This document shows, one piece after another, positions 50,810 to 58,401 of a stretch of 64,000 nt of DNA (positions are counted from its first letter, which is position 1; each line of letters starts with the position of its first letter). Source of the stretch: an uncultured Corynebacterium sp. (GTDB lineage: Bacteria > Actinomycetota > Actinomycetes > Mycobacteriales > Mycobacteriaceae). The translations under genes and the position numbers were made by a program. Location of the stretch: positions 248,001-312,000 of the forward strand of contig CAMIFC010000001.1 in the NCBI GenBank assembly GCA_946220775.1, read 5' to 3'. The notes under the pieces were generated by a model, which was not told where the DNA came from, did no database searches, and was given only the letters and a program-made list of their open reading frames with translations.

Positions 50810-52492
50810 CTAGTCCAGGTAATCCCGCAGCACCTGGGAACGGGATGGGTGACGCAGCTTGGACATCGTCTTCGACTCGATCTGTCGAATGCGTTCGCGC
50901 GTGACGCCGTACACCTGGCCGATTTCATCTAGGGTTCGGGGCATTCCATCAGTCAGGCCAAAGCGCAATTTCACCACACCAGCTTCACGTTCGGACAGCG
51001 TCTGCAGCACGTCCTGCAGCTGGTCTTGCAGGAGGGTGAAGGAGACAGCATCGACCGCGATGACTGCCTCGGAGTCCTCGATGAAGTCACCAAGCTGGGA
51101 GTCGCCTTCGTCGCCGATGGTCTGGTCCAACGAGATCGGTTCGCGGGCGTACTGCTGGATTTCCAGCACCTTGTCCACGGTGATGTCCATCTCGCGAGCC
51201 AGTTCTTCCGGCGTTGGTTCGCGGCCCAGATCCTGTAGCAGCTCGCGCTGGATGCGACCAAGTTTGTTGATGACCTCCACCATGTGGACCGGGATACGAA
51301 TCGTTCGTGCCTGGTCTGCCATCGCACGGGTGATGGCCTGGCGGATCCACCAGGTCGCGTAGGTGGAGAACTTGTAGCCCTTGGTGTAGTCGAACTTCTC
51401 GACCGCGCGGATCAGACCCAAGTTTCCTTCTTGGATCAGGTCCAAGAATGCCATGCCACGTCCGGTGTATCGCTTCGCGAGGGACACAACCAGTCGGAGG
51501 TTTGCTTCCAGCAGGTGGTTCTTCGCCTTGCGACCATCGCGTTCGATTTCACGCAGGTCACGGCGATTCATCGGGGAAAGCTTCTCCCCAGATTCCTTGA
51601 TTTCCTGCATCCGGTACGCGGAGTAAAGGCCAGCTTCGATTCGCTTAGCCAGCGACACCTCCTGCTCAGCGTTCAGCAGAGCGACCTTACCGATCTGCTT
51701 CAGATAAGCACGGACGGAGTCAGCAGATGCCGTGAGTTGGGCATCCTTCCGAGCCTGGCGAAGCGCGGCGGATTCATCTTCATCCCAGACGAAGCTGCCG
51801 TCGTTGTCGTCCTTTTCGGACTTCTTCTTTTTGCCGTCTTCTTCCTCGTCGTCCTCGTCGTCTTCATTTTCCTCGTCATCACCGTCGAGGTCGTCGTCGA
51901 GGTCTTCCTCCAAGTCATCTTCGAGGTCCTCATCTTCCAAATCCTCTTCGAGGTTTGGTTCAAGGTCGTCCTCGTCCATTTCATCGGCATGGTCGAGCTC
52001 GTCTGGCAACGTGGAATCGGCGATCGTTGCGGCGTCCTTTGCCGTCAACTCATCCTGGTCAGCCTTGGTCGTCGCCTTCTTCGCGGCGCGCTTTGCCGTG
52101 GTCTTCTTAGCGGTGGTCTTTTTCGCAGTTGTTTTCTTGGCCGTGGACTTCCGAGTTGTTTTCTTCGCAGTTTTCTTTGCGGTCTTTTTGGCCGTTTTCT
52201 TCACAGCCTTCTTAGCGACCTTCTTCACGGCCTTTTTCGCAACCTTCTTGGCGGTCTTCTTTGCAGGTTGTGCGGTTTCCTCACCAGCTTCCGATGGGGA
52301 CGCCACTGCACCCGCTGTTGCCGCCGTTGAGGCCGTCGTTGTGGCACGAGGTGTGGTGCCTGCTACCTTCCGGGCCGCACGTTTTGCGGTTTTCTTTGCG
52401 GTCTTCTTTGCAACCTTGCGTGCCGTGTTGCCCTCAGCGCCCTGAGTGTTGACAGCATCGTCACTACTGTTGGTCGAGTCTTGTGAAGCCAC
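50810..52492 (-). CDS. sigA: Primary sigma factor SigA
   Basis: The housekeeping sigma factor. Residues about 225-560 hold regions 1.2 to 4 (SVRAYLKQIGKVALLNAEQE, LLEANLRLVVSLAKRYTGRGM, LDLIQEGNLGLIRAVEKFDY, RFGLTDGMPRTLDEIG and VTRERIRQIESKTMSKLRHP). Before this lie about 120 residues of Lys/Ala/Thr repeats (KKTAKK, KKVAKK) resembling histone H1 tails, then an acidic Asp/Glu block of about 50 residues. The GTG at 52492 is chosen because AAAGGG lies 5 bases upstream; the ATG at 52507 would lie before that site. C. glutamicum SigA has a similar Lys/Ala-rich N-terminus. Confidence 0.96.
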   Translation of the reverse strand: MASQDSTNSSDDAVNTQGAEGNTARKVAKKTAKKTAKRAARKVAGTTPRATTTASTAATAGAVASPSEAGEETAQPAKKTAKKVAKKAVKKVAKKAVKKTAKKTAKKTAKKTTRKSTAKKTTAKKTTAKKTTAKRAAKKATTKADQDELTAKDAATIADSTLPDELDHADEMDEDDLEPNLEEDLEDEDLEDDLEEDLDDDLDGDDEENEDDEDDEEEDGKKKKSEKDDNDGSFVWDEDESAALRQARKDAQLTASADSVRAYLKQIGKVALLNAEQEVSLAKRIEAGLYSAYRMQEIKESGEKLSPMNRRDLREIERDGRKAKNHLLEANLRLVVSLAKRYTGRGMAFLDLIQEGNLGLIRAVEKFDYTKGYKFSTYATWWIRQAITRAMADQARTIRIPVHMVEVINKLGRIQRELLQDLGREPTPEELAREMDITVDKVLEIQQYAREPISLDQTIGDEGDSQLGDFIEDSEAVIAVDAVSFTLLQDQLQDVLQTLSEREAGVVKLRFGLTDGMPRTLDEIGQVYGVTRERIRQIESKTMSKLRHPSRSQVLRDYLD

Positions 52493-52647
52493 AAAAGCCC
52501 TTTCCATCGAAATTACTGCTAAAGATTTTGCCAAAAGCACTGGTGTGCTGGGAGTCGCGCCCTTGGGATGCGCTTGCTCAAAAATAATCCGGTGCTCAAG
52601 CCGCCGCGTGACCCCGCGGCAATCACCAAAGTGAGTATCGACCGCCC

Positions 52648-52653
52648 ATTATA
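52648..52653 (-). promoter_or_regulatory. Candidate -10 of sigA
   Basis: TATAAT on the minus strand, perfect consensus, about 155 bases before the sigA start. No convincing -35 hexamer is seen at 16-18 bases. The leader contains a GCCGCG/CGCGGC hairpin near 52601-52620. The rest of the 52493-52746 spacer shows no gene. Confidence 0.5.
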
Positions 52654-52746
52654 ACGGAAGATGCACTTTGAAGACGGTGAGCACCCATCAAATCAACCAA
52701 ATCTAAGTGAATCTATTCCAAACATCTGGTGTTTAATTCTTAGGCG

Positions 52747-53553
52747 TCACGGGCGCACATCGGCGCAGACGGCGAGTGCCGCGCCCACAATCCCTGCGTC
52801 GTTGGCTAGCTCGGCAGGGACAACCGGAACAGGTAGGTCGAGCAGCGGAATCCATTGTTCTGCTTGCGCGGAGATCCCGCCACCGACAATAAACACCTCG
52901 GGGCGTAGAAGATCAGTATACAGCCGAAGCACCTGGTCGACCCTCGTGGTCCAATCTTCGAAGTTCAACTCATCACGGTTCTTGGCGGCGGCCGAGGCCC
53001 ACTGCTCGGCGGTGTGGTTGGACGTGATCGTCGCGGGCATGGGGAGATGACCAAGTTCAGTGTTGGGGTAGAGCACGCCGTTTCGCAATAGCGCCGATCC
53101 GATTCCTGTGCCAAACGTCAAGAGCAATGCGTTGCCGGTTCGAGCTTCAGGCCGACCAAAGTAGGTTTCTGCCACACCGGCAGCGTCGGCGTCATTGAGG
53201 ACTGTGAGCGACACTTGATCCGGCTTGAGCTCTAGCTGAGACAATGCCCCGTGGAACAGCGCAGAAACATCAACGCCAACCCAGGACGGGTCAATATTTG
53301 CTGCGGTGAGTGCGACTTGGTGCTGGATAGTCGAGGGGATCGCGATTCCCACTGAGACCGTGGGAGGTTGTGGTGAGGGTAGTAGTTGAGCAACGATCTG
53401 GGTCACTGCATTGGCGACCGCTTGAGGTGTTGCTGGCTGGGGAGTGTCGATCTCGTGGCGCTCTCCCTGAAGAGCGCCACGTGCGGTATCGACGGCGCTG
53501 GCTTTGATACGCGAACCACCGACATCCACCCCGATGGCGTAAACAGTCTTCAT
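52747..53553 (-). CDS. ppgK: Polyphosphate glucokinase
   Basis: PpgK phosphorylates glucose with polyphosphate (and usually ATP). It is a ROK-family kinase: phosphate-1 motif AIGVDVGGSRIKASAVD at the N-terminus, the catalytic region TVLNDADAAGVAE, and the phosphate-2 motif LLLTFGTGIGSALL. 268 residues. TAGCAT at 53566-53561 (minus) lies 7 bases before the ATG at 53553 (leaderless pattern). It is divergent from suhB with 37 bases between starts, as in related species. If the PTS is indeed missing, this enzyme would be important for glucose use. Confidence 0.94.
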   Translation of the reverse strand: MKTVYAIGVDVGGSRIKASAVDTARGALQGERHEIDTPQPATPQAVANAVTQIVAQLLPSPQPPTVSVGIAIPSTIQHQVALTAANIDPSWVGVDVSALFHGALSQLELKPDQVSLTVLNDADAAGVAETYFGRPEARTGNALLLTFGTGIGSALLRNGVLYPNTELGHLPMPATITSNHTAEQWASAAAKNRDELNFEDWTTRVDQVLRLYTDLLRPEVFIVGGGISAQAEQWIPLLDLPVPVVPAELANDAGIVGAALAVCADVRP

Positions 53554-53590
53554 GCCGGTGATGCTACACAAACTGGTAACACTAGAAGTC

Positions 53591-54580
53591 ATGACAAACA
53601 CAGCAGACATGACCGAATCAGGATCTCAGAGGCCGTACTTTCAGCTCAGTCCGGAATCCACCGGTAATGACGCTATACCGCCAGGTCTGCCACGAACGGT
53701 TGAGGATTTACGCCTGGTCGCCATTGGCGTCGCAACGGAAGCGGCGGCATTGATTGCGACGCAACGAAACGACCATGCGGGGACCGGCCGACGGATGCCG
53801 GTCGCTCAAACGAAAACGTCGGCGGTCGACCCCGTCACGGAAACTGACCGCAATGCCGAATCGCTGATTCGCCAGCGGTTGTTGGAGGAAATCCCCGGGT
53901 CGGTGGTGTACGGCGAAGAAGATGGTGGTGAACTCGCAAAGGACGCCATCACGTGGATCGTTGACCCCATCGACGGCACCGTCAACTTCGTTTACGGCAT
54001 TCCCGCGTACGCAGTCAGCATCGCGGCGACGTGGAATGGCCGCCCCCTGGCAGGAGCGGTGATCGACGTTGCAGGTGGACTCGTCTACTCGGCGTCGTTG
54101 GGGCATGCGGCTCTAGTCAGTCCAATCACGCAGAAGGACGAGCAGGACGCCACTAGCGCGATGACGTTAGGCAGCCACCACGGCGAGGGCCAGATTGAGC
54201 TGTCGGAAGCCCTCATCGCCACCGGATTTGGTTACCAAGCAGAACAACGGGCGGCGCAAGCTTCCTTGCTGACCGCCGTGCTGCCCGAAGTCCGGGATAT
54301 CCGTCGGGTGGGGTCTGCCGCGTTGGACCTATGCATGCTCGCAGCCGGGCAGGTGGATGGCTACTACGAGCACGGTCTGAGCGCTTGGGACTTCGCCGCA
54401 GGAGCTTTGATCGCAGCACGCGCTGGCGCAACGATCAGCTCGCCTGAGTACGACCAACCCAGTTCAGAGAGGATCCCTACTATCGGCGGCATATCGGGGG
54501 TATATGAAAAATTAAGGAACTTGCTGGTCACAGAGGGGGTAGGGGGTAAATTAATTCTTTCCTCGCCGTCGACTCGATGA
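53591..54580 (+). CDS. suhB: Inositol monophosphatase family protein (SuhB-like)
   Basis: A Mg2+-dependent phosphatase of the FIG superfamily. The metal-binding motifs are VVYGEEDGGE, WIVDPIDGTVNFVYGIP near residue 133 and WDFAAGALIAARAGA near residue 275. In Mycobacteriales these enzymes make inositol for mycothiol and phosphatidylinositol. The start ATG at 53591 is used; ATG 53609 is a close alternative. An N-terminal extension of about 45 residues precedes the conserved core. The gene is divergent from ppgK, a pair conserved next to sigA. Confidence 0.92.
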   Translation: MTNTADMTESGSQRPYFQLSPESTGNDAIPPGLPRTVEDLRLVAIGVATEAAALIATQRNDHAGTGRRMPVAQTKTSAVDPVTETDRNAESLIRQRLLEEIPGSVVYGEEDGGELAKDAITWIVDPIDGTVNFVYGIPAYAVSIAATWNGRPLAGAVIDVAGGLVYSASLGHAALVSPITQKDEQDATSAMTLGSHHGEGQIELSEALIATGFGYQAEQRAAQASLLTAVLPEVRDIRRVGSAALDLCMLAAGQVDGYYEHGLSAWDFAAGALIAARAGATISSPEYDQPSSERIPTIGGISGVYEKLRNLLVTEGVGGKLILSSPSTR

Positions 54581-54595
54581 GGGAGGTGACAATTC

Positions 54596-54609
54596 GGCCA
54601 ATCTTGGCC
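54596..54609. other. Perfect palindrome between suhB and the DUF4193 gene
   Basis: GGCCAA-TC-TTGGCC, followed two bases later by TAGTAT, a good -10 box. It is either the suhB terminator stem or an operator overlapping the promoter of the DUF4193 gene. No T-run follows. Confidence 0.4.
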
Positions 54610-54694
54610 TAGTATTCGCCCGCAGCAACAAAGAATGCTCCCGAGACGCAGACTATGGGCTCTCCGTCGAGGGGTGAAAACTGGGAGGAAGAAT

Positions 54695-54994
54695 ATGGCC
54701 ACCGATTACGATGCGCCACGGCGTAGCGCAGAGGAAGAGATCGAGACCGATTCCTTGGAGGGGCTCAAGGCTGCAGAAAAGGCAGAGCCGACGATTGATG
54801 ACACCGATGATGGTGAAATTGTCGAGCCATTCGACGTACCAATGGCGGACCTTTCCGGCGAAGAATTGTCCGGAACCGTCACTCCGAAGCAGTCCGATGA
54901 GTTCACGTGTTGCGAGTGTTTCCTCGTGCAGCACCGCAGCCGCATCGCTGAATGCCTTGGCGACGGCCAGTACATCTGCATCGACTGCGCCTAA
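54695..54994 (+). CDS. DUF4193 family zinc-ribbon-like protein
   Basis: 99 residues: MATDYDAPRRSAEEEIETDSLEG (family start, shown in part), an acidic middle, and a C-terminal zinc-ribbon-like part with CCEC and CIDC pairs (TCCECFLVQHRSRIA, YICIDCA). GGAGGAAG lies just before the ATG. DUF4193 is nearly universal in Actinobacteria near sigA (Rv2699c in M. tuberculosis). The CXXC pairs suggest zinc or Fe-S binding. Function unknown to me beyond its conservation; a transcription-related role is a guess from context. Confidence 0.88.
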   Translation: MATDYDAPRRSAEEEIETDSLEGLKAAEKAEPTIDDTDDGEIVEPFDVPMADLSGEELSGTVTPKQSDEFTCCECFLVQHRSRIAECLGDGQYICIDCA

Positions 54995-54999
54995 ACCGA

Positions 55000-55035
55000 T
55001 TGAGGCCTAGAAAATAGGGCGGTCCAAGGCCTCAA
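55000..55035. terminator. Inverted repeat between convergent DUF4193 and DUF3093 genes
   Basis: TTGAGGCCT (55000-55008) pairs with AGGCCTCAA (55027-55035) over nine bases. It overlaps the last codons of the DUF3093 gene. There is no T-run, so its efficiency as a terminator is uncertain. Confidence 0.5.
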
Positions 55036-55543
55036 GCAATTCCGCTGGCTCTTTAGAGGAAAGCAGCCAGTAGGGGGTCGGGTCGTTCGGATCATCCAAA
55101 ACCAGCATCGCCATTGTTGGGATCCACCACTTGTGGATGACGAATGCCGCAGGGTCGAGCTGTCGCCCCATGGCGGCCTGCTTGGCGGTTGGGGGAATAA
55201 CGAGTGTTCGGCTCACAACCTCTGCGGGCAAGGTGGCGTCCCCTGCATGCAACCAACGGGAACCATCGGCTCGCCGGACGACGGTCAGCGACGTGCGGGA
55301 GAGAGAAATCAGGCCCCACAAAGCCAACACGCCGGCAATGACACCGGCGATAACTGCCCACCACCAATCGCGACCCATCTGGGCCTGCCAGGCGATCAGC
55401 GCGACAACACCGGCAGAACACAGCCACCAAAACAGTGGGACACGCTGAACTTCGCGATAAAGAACCGTCGTTCCTTGGTTGCGCTGACCATCAACTGGGG
55501 AGTCTGCAACTGGGTGATCGGCGGAATTGCGATCGGCTGCCAT
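55007..55543 (-). CDS. DUF3093 family membrane protein
   Basis: 178 residues with two close hydrophobic helices (FWWLCSAGVVALIAWQAQ, WWWAVIAGVIAGVLALWGLISL), then a soluble domain with SRWLHAGDATLPAEVVSRT and the family-typical KWWIPTMAMLVLDDPNDPTPYWLLSSK (shown in part). The homologue Rv2698 lies beside dut in M. tuberculosis, as here. Function unknown. It is divergent from dut; the 143 bases between them (55544-55686) hold one GGACGCCA motif at 55669-55662 and the dut promoter. Confidence 0.85.
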   Translation of the reverse strand: MAADRNSADHPVADSPVDGQRNQGTTVLYREVQRVPLFWWLCSAGVVALIAWQAQMGRDWWWAVIAGVIAGVLALWGLISLSRTSLTVVRRADGSRWLHAGDATLPAEVVSRTLVIPPTAKQAAMGRQLDPAAFVIHKWWIPTMAMLVLDDPNDPTPYWLLSSKEPAELLEALDRPIF

Positions 55544-55686
55544 TGTTCGCTGGATGCTCCAATCTGGACATGCTTTTCATCAACTTGCGGCGCTGTGGAC
55601 GCAAGGTTCATCTTGGCATTCTAGTCGGTTGGCCTCGGGTAACGGAATGGCGTGCCAGTCTTGGCGTCCTTGTAAGGTTGGGAACT

Positions 55687-56169
55687 ATGACAGTTGCGCC
55701 TTTTAGCTCCTCGGAACAACCACTAAAACTGTTCCGCCTCGACCGTGATCTGCCACTTCCGCGACGTGCGCATCCCACGGATGCCGGTATCGACCTCTTT
55801 TCTGCGCAGGACGCCACGCTGGCACCAGGTGAACGTGCCCTCATCGGTACTGGGATTGCCATCGCACTTCCTGAGTCCACGGTGGGGCTTGTCCACCCAC
55901 GAAGTGGGCTGGCGGTGAAGAAGGGGTTGTCCATTGTGAATGCGCCCGGGACGATCGATGCCGACTATCGTGGTGAGATCAAGGTTTGCCTGATTAATCT
56001 CGACCCGACGACCCCGATTGAAATCCAGCGGGGGGAGCGGATCGCACAATTGCTGGTGCAACACGTGAGCTTGTGCGAGGTGACCGAAGCGGATTCATTG
56101 GAAGAACTAGGGACAACGCAGCGGGGTGCGGGTGGCCACGGGTCCACCGGCACCGGCGTGAATTTCTGA
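55687..56169 (+). CDS. dut: Deoxyuridine 5'-triphosphate nucleotidohydrolase
   Basis: dUTPase makes dUMP, the substrate of ThyX, and keeps uracil out of DNA. The five trimeric dUTPase motifs are visible: PTDAGIDLFS, PRSGLAVKKGLSI, NAPGTIDADYRGEIK, RGERIAQLLV and the C-terminal RGAGGHGSTG. 160 residues. ATG 55687 is preceded by TAAGGT at 55673-55678, 8 bases upstream (leaderless pattern). Confidence 0.96.
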   Translation: MTVAPFSSSEQPLKLFRLDRDLPLPRRAHPTDAGIDLFSAQDATLAPGERALIGTGIAIALPESTVGLVHPRSGLAVKKGLSIVNAPGTIDADYRGEIKVCLINLDPTTPIEIQRGERIAQLLVQHVSLCEVTEADSLEELGTTQRGAGGHGSTGTGVNF

Positions 56170-56195
56170 CAGAAAGCATACAAAGGAGAATTCCC

Positions 56196-56978
56196 ATGGC
56201 GGCATGGCCATTTTCGAAAAAGAATAAAGAGACTCAGGCAGACGCGTTGTCGGATACCGGTGCTCCGCAAGACACAGCTGCAGAACAAGACTGGGTCGAT
56301 CAGGGCGCTGAAGAGCAGGGCAGTAACCAGGCGGCAGGCATCGTGAGTGGCGCTCCTCGGCACCACCCGGATGCGCCGGACTTCGGACCATTCGACGGCG
56401 ATGAAATTGACTACCGCGAGTTCAACTTCTCGGATTTCGCCAAGGGTGGCTTGGATTTGGGCTCGATGATGGTTCCCGTGCCCCACGATGGTGAAGTCCA
56501 GGTGGAAATGGGGGACAGTGGCCCGCAAATGGTTCATATTGTTACCCCGTTCGGTCGCGTCACCCCCGTGGCGTTTGCCGCACCTAAGGGTGAGGACATG
56601 TGGGCCAATGCCGTCCCGGACATCATCCGAGGTATGGCTGGTGATGGACTGGAAGCGACGACCAGCCCAGGGCCGTGGGGTGAAGAGATCAGCGCATCTG
56701 CCGGTGATGGCGCTATGCGCGTGATCGGGGCATCGGGTCCTCGCTGGATGCTGCGGATGACAATCGCAGGGCCCCATGAGTCCGCAGACCAGCTTGCTGC
56801 CTTGACCCGAGAGATGATTGCCCGGACATTTGTCATGCGTGGCTCCGATCCGATCCCAGCAGGGAACCCACTGCCTGTGGAACTGCCACAGGCGATGGTT
56901 GAGGAGCTCGCCCGTCACCTTCAGGCTTACCGCGAGGGCAACCAAGGGGAGTCCGGACAGAACAATCAGGAAGGCTAA
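56196..56978 (+). CDS. DUF3710 family protein
   Basis: 260 residues. After a charged, disordered start (about 55 residues) the DUF3710 core begins GPFDGDEIDYREFNFSDFAKGGLDLGS (shown in part) and continues with GSMMVPVP, VEMGDSGPQMVHIVTPFGRVTPVAFAAP and WMLRMTIAGP. No catalytic motif is evident. The gene follows dut in Mycobacteriales (Rv2696c). AAAGGAGA lies 8 bases before the ATG at 56196. The downstream methyltransferase starts 4 bases after its stop. Confidence 0.85.
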   Translation: MAAWPFSKKNKETQADALSDTGAPQDTAAEQDWVDQGAEEQGSNQAAGIVSGAPRHHPDAPDFGPFDGDEIDYREFNFSDFAKGGLDLGSMMVPVPHDGEVQVEMGDSGPQMVHIVTPFGRVTPVAFAAPKGEDMWANAVPDIIRGMAGDGLEATTSPGPWGEEISASAGDGAMRVIGASGPRWMLRMTIAGPHESADQLAALTREMIARTFVMRGSDPIPAGNPLPVELPQAMVEELARHLQAYREGNQGESGQNNQEG

Positions 56979-56982
56979 CGGC

Positions 56983-58332
56983 TTGACCAATACAGAGTTG
57001 GATCTGACCAATCCGGATTTAACAGAGGTCATCGTTGACCTCGATAACCCGGCCCACAAGGGAACCGTGATTGCCCGCGTTGGCGGATTCGTCGTCTTCG
57101 TCCGGGGCGGTTTGCCGGGGGAGAAGCAAGTAACGGTTGAGCTGGATGAACTCACCCCAGCCGAGACGAAGCGAGCGGCTAAAGGCAAGCTGAAGTTTCG
57201 TACCGGCGCTGCCGTGAAGATCGGGACGCCATCGCCGCACCGCGTGGAGCCGGAATGTGAAGCGACCGCGTTGGGCGCTGGATGCTGTGACCTGGACCTT
57301 GTCGACTCTCAGGGGTCGATGGACTTTAAGCGCCAGGTGGTCATCGACCAGATGCAACGCATCGGCGGACTCGAAATCCCAGCAGAGGGCGGCAGCCTCG
57401 GCGAAGGGAGTGGCAGTTGCGACTCCACTAGCCTGTGGCCGTTTGCGCACTACCGCACACGGGTGCGATTGGGCGTTGACGCCGAGGGACGCGCGGGTAT
57501 CCGGAAGCCGAAGAGCCACGACATTCTGCCGATTGCCGAGGCCGAATGCGTGCAGTGGGTGACTGGCCTGACAGATGGCATCGCCCAGATGGACTTCACG
57601 CCCGGTGCTGAAGTGATCATTGCCGTTGGTCGCGATGGCCAACGTGCGGCGATCGAAACGAAGAAGGTTGGCAAGCGCCGTATCAACACGGTGGTGGAGG
57701 GTGCAGGCCTGAATCCTGAGGGCATCATCGTTCAATCACACTTGGGCGTGACCTGGGAGCTTCCGGTTCAGGCGTTTTGGCAAGCGCACATGTCAGCCTC
57801 TGCTTTTTATGCTCGTTGGGTCGCCGATCGGATTCCGGACAGCGATGGGGTTGTTTGGGACCTTTATGGTGGAGCCGGTGCATTGTCTGCCGGAATTGCG
57901 ACCAAGGTTGCCGCCATCGACATCGTGGATGTCGCATCCGCTGCAACTGACGCGGGAGTGGCTGCCTTCCAAGGATTCGCAGAGCGTCGCCAGGCGGACA
58001 CTAGCGAAACTGTGGCTGACATTCGGTTCGTGGATGGTGCCGTGGAAAAAACGCTTGAACAGCTCCGACACGAACCAAAGCTGCATGCCGTCATCCTCGA
58101 CCCACCACGAACGGGAGCGGGGAAGGACGTCATCGCCAGCGTGGCGGGGTACGAGCCAGAGCACGTCATTCATGTTGGGTGTGATCCTGCGACCGCGGCG
58201 CGAGATCTTGCCGCTTGGCGGAATGCGGGATATCAGTTGGCCGAGATGAATATTGTGGATGCCTTCGGCATGACGCATCACGTGGAGACGCTGATGCACT
58301 TCACTCGGGACGGTGTCGCGGCCACCGACTAA
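56983..58332 (+). CDS. TrmA/RlmCD-family 5-methyluridine RNA methyltransferase
   Basis: 449 residues. An N-terminal TRAM domain (KGTVIARVGGFVVFVRGGLPGE) is followed by a Cys cluster (CEATALGAGCC) that may hold an Fe-S cluster as in RumA. The C-terminal Rossmann domain has VWDLYGGAGALSAGIA, the DPPRTGAGKDV motif, and the catalytic Cys in HVGCDPATAARDL. The substrate is a uridine of rRNA or tRNA; which one cannot be read from sequence. The start is a rare TTG at 56983 with AGGAAGG upstream; no closer ATG or GTG preserves the TRAM domain. It lies just before dxs, as does Rv2689c in its region. Confidence 0.87.
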   Translation: MTNTELDLTNPDLTEVIVDLDNPAHKGTVIARVGGFVVFVRGGLPGEKQVTVELDELTPAETKRAAKGKLKFRTGAAVKIGTPSPHRVEPECEATALGAGCCDLDLVDSQGSMDFKRQVVIDQMQRIGGLEIPAEGGSLGEGSGSCDSTSLWPFAHYRTRVRLGVDAEGRAGIRKPKSHDILPIAEAECVQWVTGLTDGIAQMDFTPGAEVIIAVGRDGQRAAIETKKVGKRRINTVVEGAGLNPEGIIVQSHLGVTWELPVQAFWQAHMSASAFYARWVADRIPDSDGVVWDLYGGAGALSAGIATKVAAIDIVDVASAATDAGVAAFQGFAERRQADTSETVADIRFVDGAVEKTLEQLRHEPKLHAVILDPPRTGAGKDVIASVAGYEPEHVIHVGCDPATAARDLAAWRNAGYQLAEMNIVDAFGMTHHVETLMHFTRDGVAATD

Positions 58333-58401
58333 CTAATCCCTCATAAGGCGAACTAGGATGTGTTGAAACAAGATTTTCGGGACGGAGACGATTTCAGGGA
58401 T

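Noticed and set aside
51284..52330. 348-codon open frame antisense to sigA, Leu/Phe/Val-rich
   Set aside because: It is the mirror of the Lys/Ala repeats and acidic block of SigA; low-complexity antisense frames stay open by composition. No family resemblance or ribosome site.
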